A DNA stretch of 25,835 nt from Treponema sp. (lineage in GTDB: Bacteria; Spirochaetota; Spirochaetia; Treponematales; Breznakiellaceae): contig JAIRXN010000170.1 in assembly GCA_031268245.1 (NCBI GenBank), positions 1 through 25,835 on the forward strand. Reading direction: 5' to 3'. Both the position numbers and the translations under genes were made by a program. This document shows, piece after piece, positions 22,951-25,835 of this stretch (the stretch's first letter is position 1; the number at the start of each line of letters is the position of its first letter). The notes beneath the pieces were generated by a model. The model worked only from the letters and a program-made list of their open reading frames with translations, had not been told where the DNA came from and did not search any database.

Positions 22951-22956
22951 AGTATA
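22951..22956 (-). promoter_or_regulatory. -10 box of the GNAT operon (leaderless)
   Basis: TATACT on the minus strand (22956-22951) ends seven bases before ATG 22943. No convincing -35 is present at 16-18 bases. Confidence 0.45.
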
Positions 22957-23000
22957 CACTAAGACGGAAAAATATGCTAGGCTTGAACAAAGGAGCCTGT

Positions 23001-23462
23001 ATGCGGAACATGAGAAGGAAAGACCGGGAAACGTCCCGGGAATTTGCCCTTGAGGTGACGGATAAATGTCTTTTTGCCAGTCTTGCCACGGTGAATGATG
23101 ACGGAAGTCCCTACAGCGTTGCGCTTTCTCCTGTCCGGGAGGGCGATTGGTTCTATATTCACGGCGCTCTTGAGGGACACAAGATTGACAACATGCGCCG
23201 CGAGAGGCGGGTTTGTCTTTCCTTTGTGTCAAGGGTGGAAGTGGTACAGGAAAAGAATACGGTAAGCTACGATTCGGCTGTTGTGTTTGGGACTGCGGAA
23301 GAAGTGACCGGTTCGAATGAGAAAATCCACGCCCTTCGTCTTATCTGTGAGCGCTATGCGCCGCGTAACATACACAATTTTGATGTTGAAATCAACAAGG
23401 GACTGGAGCATACCGCTATCTGGAAGATTCATATAGACGGAATAAGCGGAAAAACACATTAG
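23001..23462 (+). CDS. Pyridoxamine 5'-phosphate oxidase-like flavoprotein (NimA type)
   Basis: A protein of 153 residues with a split-barrel FMN-binding fold. MRRKDRE near residues 4-10, LASLATVNDDGSPYSVALSPV near 24-44, IHGALEGHKIDNMRRERRVCLSFV near 53-76, and YDSAVVFGTAEEV match NimA-like nitroimidazole-resistance and general PNPOx-like proteins. Such proteins often reduce small aromatic or nitro compounds, but the physiological substrate is usually unknown. I chose ATG 23001 because AAAGGAG (22989-22995) precedes it by five to six bases; the open frame continues upstream into the GNAT region without support. A -10-like TATGCT lies at 22973-22978. It converges with folA. Confidence 0.88.
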   Translation: MRNMRRKDRETSREFALEVTDKCLFASLATVNDDGSPYSVALSPVREGDWFYIHGALEGHKIDNMRRERRVCLSFVSRVEVVQEKNTVSYDSAVVFGTAEEVTGSNEKIHALRLICERYAPRNIHNFDVEINKGLEHTAIWKIHIDGISGKTH

Positions 23463-23485
23463 GCATGCGGAACAAGCTTACTCCG

Positions 23486-23986
23486 CTATGTTTTCCGGCG
23501 GTTTTCTGTTGATGCGGTATTTCTGCGGCGGTAACGTATAAACGAAAATTTTTCATGATCTTCCCGTTCTTCTTCTTCCCAGAGAGAGGAGTCGAATTCC
23601 GGAAAAAATGCGTCCCCCTCATATTCGGCACGAATCAGGGTAAGTTCAATGGAATCCGCATATTCCATGGCTTCCCGGTAGATCATTCCGCCGCCGCAAA
23701 TATATACTTTTGCGGAATCCCTGCAATGTTCAAGCGCTTCTTCGAGGGATGGAAATACTGCCGCTTCGCTGTCCTGGGCCAGGGATTTGGAAACAACAAT
23801 GTTGGGCCTTCCGGGCAGGGGCTTTTTCGGCAGGCTTTCCCAGGTTTTCCGCCCCATGATGCAGGGCCAGCCCCTGGTAAGCTCCCGGAAATGCTTCATG
23901 TCTTCGCTGATTGACCAGGGCAGGCGACTGTCCCTGCCGATGATCCGGTTTTTTGCCATAGCGGCAATAATGATGATTTCGCTCAT
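23486..23986 (-). CDS. folA: Dihydrofolate reductase
   Basis: A protein of 166 residues that reduces dihydrofolate to tetrahydrofolate with NADPH, recycling the folate oxidised by ThyA. Motifs: IIIIAAMAKNRIIGRDSRLPW at the N-terminus, acidic catalytic region SEDMKHFRELT (Glu or Asp near 28-29), MGRKTWESLP near 44-53 for NADPH, and YICGGGMIYREAM near 94-106. The C-terminal 15 residues are basic. ATG 23986 overlaps the thyA stop by four bases (ATGA). It is the third gene of the nuclease-thyA-folA operon, consistent with joint production of dTMP synthesis enzymes. Confidence 0.97.
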   Translation of the reverse strand: MSEIIIIAAMAKNRIIGRDSRLPWSISEDMKHFRELTRGWPCIMGRKTWESLPKKPLPGRPNIVVSKSLAQDSEAAVFPSLEEALEHCRDSAKVYICGGGMIYREAMEYADSIELTLIRAEYEGDAFFPEFDSSLWEEEEREDHEKFSFIRYRRRNTASTENRRKT

Positions 23987-24849
23987 ACCGCAATATCAAA
24001 CTTGATTGCAGGGAAGGGATCGTATCCTTCGACAACAGAATCCGTGTACTGCCAATCGAATACGGACGAGAAATTTTCCGTACGGAGGGAGGGAAGCGGC
24101 CTGGGTTCCCGTTCAAGCTGAATCCCGAGGGCCTCAACATGGTTTACATAGATATGGGTGTCCCCCAGAAAACCGGTGAGCTTTCCTTCATCAAGCCCGG
24201 CTTCCCTGGCCAAAAGATGGAGCAGCAGGGCATAACTTGCAATGTTAAAGGGAAGCCCCAGGGCTACATCCACGGAACGCTGGTTCCAGAGCAGATTGAG
24301 CCTCGTACCAATGACAATGAGCTGAAAACTGTAGTGGCAGGGCGGAAGGGCCATGTGTTTGAGATCCGGGGGATTCCAGGCCGAAATAATTATTCTTCTT
24401 GAATCGGAATCTTTTTTCAGTAATTCTACTGCTTCCCGGAGCTGGTCTATTCCCTTTCCCGCGGCGTCACTGTCAAATCCTTCATAGCGGGCGCCGAAAT
24501 GCCGCCACTGCCATCCGTAAATTGGCCCCAGATCCCGCTGGGCCATCATCCGTTTTTGGGTTTCGTCATCCATATTGTAGGGAACAAGGCCGGGGCTGCA
24601 CCATTCATCCCAGATATGGTTCTTTCTTTCTTTAAGCCATTCCTTGTCCGTGATGCCCCTTATAAAAAATTCCAGTTCCGAAGCCACCAGGCGGAAGGGC
24701 ACTTTCTTGGTGGTGAGCAGGGGAAAGCCCAAAGCCATGTCGTGCTCAAACATCGTGCCGGAAATACTCAAGGCATCCATACCGGTACGGTTATGCTTCC
24801 GGTATCCTTCGGCAAGAATTTTTTTTACAATATCCAGATATGCCTTCAT
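23983..24849 (-). CDS. thyA: Thymidylate synthase
   Basis: A protein of 288 residues that methylates dUMP to dTMP with methylene-tetrahydrofolate. Motifs: RTGMDALSISG near 22-32 (phosphate-binding Arg), FPLLTTKKVPFRLVASELEFF, YGWQWRHFG, catalytic LPPCHYSFQL with Cys171, dUMP-phosphate RSVDVALGLPFNIASYALL and YVNHVEALGIQLEREPR. Length and order are normal for the ThyA (not ThyX) class. ATG 24849 directly follows the nuclease stop (TGAATG), so translation is likely coupled. folA overlaps its stop. The strict pairing with folA is common, while the upstream nuclease is not. Confidence 0.98.
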   Translation of the reverse strand: MKAYLDIVKKILAEGYRKHNRTGMDALSISGTMFEHDMALGFPLLTTKKVPFRLVASELEFFIRGITDKEWLKERKNHIWDEWCSPGLVPYNMDDETQKRMMAQRDLGPIYGWQWRHFGARYEGFDSDAAGKGIDQLREAVELLKKDSDSRRIIISAWNPPDLKHMALPPCHYSFQLIVIGTRLNLLWNQRSVDVALGLPFNIASYALLLHLLAREAGLDEGKLTGFLGDTHIYVNHVEALGIQLEREPRPLPSLRTENFSSVFDWQYTDSVVEGYDPFPAIKFDIAV

Positions 24850-25629
24850 TCAATTATCCGCCCAAAGTCCCCGCTTCTGTCCGCGCGCTTCTTTTTCCAG
24901 TTCCCGGAATTCTTCCATGAACTGAAAGGTAAAACGGGTGTAGGCATGGGCATAGCCTTCCCGGATAAGGGCGGCATTGTGGCAGACACCGTCTTCGGTA
25001 TAAATATAACAGAGAATTCTGCCATAACGATCCCGGAGATCCCAATCAAAGGCAAGCAGCACATTCTTTCCTAAAAGCCGGGCCTTGGTAAAATCGCCGG
25101 CCTCCCTTCCGAACATTTCGACAGGCCGGCTGGGATGTACCGTCTCCGGGGTATCCACTCCCAGCATGCGGATAGTTTCCACGGCGCTCAGAGCTTCCGG
25201 AGGATTCCTAATCCGTACCCGTACCGTATCTCCGTCCACATGGGCAACTACTTCCGCCCTGAGCATCCGGGAAAGGTCGGCGCCGGAACTTGATACAAGC
25301 CGCGCCGTATTGACCCGGTAAAGCGGCCCTGAATCCACATCCCCGTATTCAGCGGAATCCGGAGAGGCCGGAGGAGGTTTGCATATTGAACAGGGCCCGT
25401 ATCCGGATTTTACCGCATCGCCAAGACTAATGGCTATCTTTGATCTACGGAGAGATGAACAGTTTTCCAGGTGATACTTCTTCCCCGAGGCCGTAACATA
25501 GACTTTTTGTTCCGCGGCGTTCTCTCCGCCGGCGCAGTTGAGTAAGGGGAGCAGGCAGAGAATAAAAACCGGAATTAGCCGGTTCAAACGTCTTTCCGGG
25601 CTCTGGGCGCAATGTATTGCCGCATGCAT
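24850..25629 (-). CDS. Lipoprotein with Ada-like Cys module and thermonuclease (SNase) domain
   Basis: A protein of 259 residues from ATG 25629. The longer frame from 25707 would add 26 residues and cover the promoter. The N-terminus is basic then hydrophobic (LIPVFILCLLPLLNC) and ends in a lipobox-like LLNC. A Cys module follows (KKYHLENCSSL ... GYGPCSIC) of the type found beside SNase and competence-related nucleases. The SNase domain spans about 130-258: VDGDTVRVRI, RMLGVDTPE, RDRYGRILCY and GQKRGLW keep the Ca/nuclease core. It is predicted to be exported and lipid-anchored, degrading extracellular or periplasmic DNA/RNA. It leads the thyA-folA operon with a TGAATG junction. Confidence 0.9.
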   Translation of the reverse strand: MHAAIHCAQSPERRLNRLIPVFILCLLPLLNCAGGENAAEQKVYVTASGKKYHLENCSSLRRSKIAISLGDAVKSGYGPCSICKPPPASPDSAEYGDVDSGPLYRVNTARLVSSSGADLSRMLRAEVVAHVDGDTVRVRIRNPPEALSAVETIRMLGVDTPETVHPSRPVEMFGREAGDFTKARLLGKNVLLAFDWDLRDRYGRILCYIYTEDGVCHNAALIREGYAHAYTRFTFQFMEEFRELEKEARGQKRGLWADN

Positions 25630-25635
25630 TGTTAA

Positions 25636-25664
25636 ATTATACCAAAATACCGTTATTGAAGCAA
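25636..25664 (-). promoter_or_regulatory. Leaderless promoter of the nuclease-thyA-folA operon
   Basis: Perfect TATAAT on the minus strand (25641-25636), with TTGCTT (25664-25659) 17 bases upstream. The -10 ends six bases before ATG 25629, so the predicted first base is the A of ATG. Confidence 0.6.
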
Positions 25665-25694
25665 ATGGGATATTTATTTTTCCATCAGCAAATC

Positions 25695-25723
25695 TTGCCG
25701 GCTTCATTAATTTGCAGCATACT
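25695..25723 (+). promoter_or_regulatory. Leaderless promoter of the CDF transporter gene
   Basis: TTGCCG (25695-25700), a 17-base spacer, CATACT (25718-25723), ending seven bases before ATG 25731. No Shine-Dalgarno is present. Confidence 0.5.
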
Positions 25724-25730
25724 TTGTTAC

Positions 25731-25835
25731 ATGGAAAAAATAGCCGAAAGGGCCAGGATCATCAGGATTGCCTCTTTAACGGCTCTCTTTGGAAACGCAG
25801 TGCTGGCCTTTGTCAAGATTGCCGCAGGTTTCCTG
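25731..25835 (+). CDS. Cation diffusion facilitator transporter, N-terminal fragment
   Basis: Only 35 codons lie in the window and the frame is open to the edge. ERARIIRIASLTALFGNAVL followed by AFVKIAAGFL matches the cytoplasmic lead and first membrane helix of CDF (cation efflux) proteins, which export Zn, Fe, Mn or Co in exchange for protons. The metal-binding D/H motifs of helices II and V lie beyond the window, so the metal cannot be assigned. It diverges from the nuclease operon across 101 bases. ATG 25731 has no Shine-Dalgarno but a -10 box seven bases away. Confidence 0.75.
   Translation, partial: MEKIAERARIIRIASLTALFGNAVLAFVKIAAGFL

Noticed and set aside
1..25835. tRNA, rRNA, CRISPR array, insertion sequence or prophage genes
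   Set aside because: None was seen on reading both strands; no transposase or integrase frame and no regularly spaced repeats are present.

Overview
This window looks like the chromosomal replication-origin region of a spirochaete of the Treponema group. The evidence is the order dnaA, dnaN, recF, DUF721/dciA on the plus strand with gyrB diverging to the left, the spirochaete-like protein sequences and lipobox, and a moderate GC content (about half, by eye). A free-living or insect-gut treponeme fits, since DHFR, thymidylate synthase and a methionine-synthase-like enzyme are present, but the species cannot be fixed from the sequence alone.

Left part (1-7325). A minus-strand pair encodes a DUF1538 membrane protein and a tandem PII-like protein whose 3' end lies outside the window; the two genes overlap by 8 bases. 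Diverging from them, malQ (4-alpha-glucanotransferase) is followed 16 bases later by a hybrid sensor histidine kinase. A convergent patatin-like hydrolase follows.

Origin (7369-15102). gyrB (minus) and dnaA (plus) diverge from a 425-bp intergenic region. That region holds a perfect DnaA box, a dnaA promoter overlapped by a near-consensus DnaA box, and a foldable 5' leader. The 245-bp dnaA-dnaN gap has the full appearance of an unwinding region: four DnaA-box-like sites, a short GC block, CTA/ATA triplets that read as DnaA-trios on the other strand, and a long AT-only tract. Then come dnaN, recF (probable TTG start), a DUF721/DciA-like gene and a PflX-type radical SAM gene, all tightly packed.

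Right part (15103-25835). A DUF2804 protein and a 715-aa unrecognised acidic protein form a pair. Next are a two-module methionine-synthase-like protein with an eroded pterin site, a bacteriohemerythrin, a SpoU/TrmH-family RNA methyltransferase, an overlapping GNAT/COG2426 pair, and a NimA-like flavoprotein. A compact minus-strand operon encodes a lipoprotein nuclease, ThyA and FolA. The start of a CDF cation transporter closes the window.

The strongest unexpected pattern is at gene starts. At least seven genes have a sigma-70-like -10 hexamer 5-7 bases before the start codon and no Shine-Dalgarno sequence, which predicts leaderless mRNAs. malQ, dnaA, dnaN and the NimA-like gene instead have clear Shine-Dalgarno sites. 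Several short intergenic repeat families are also present.
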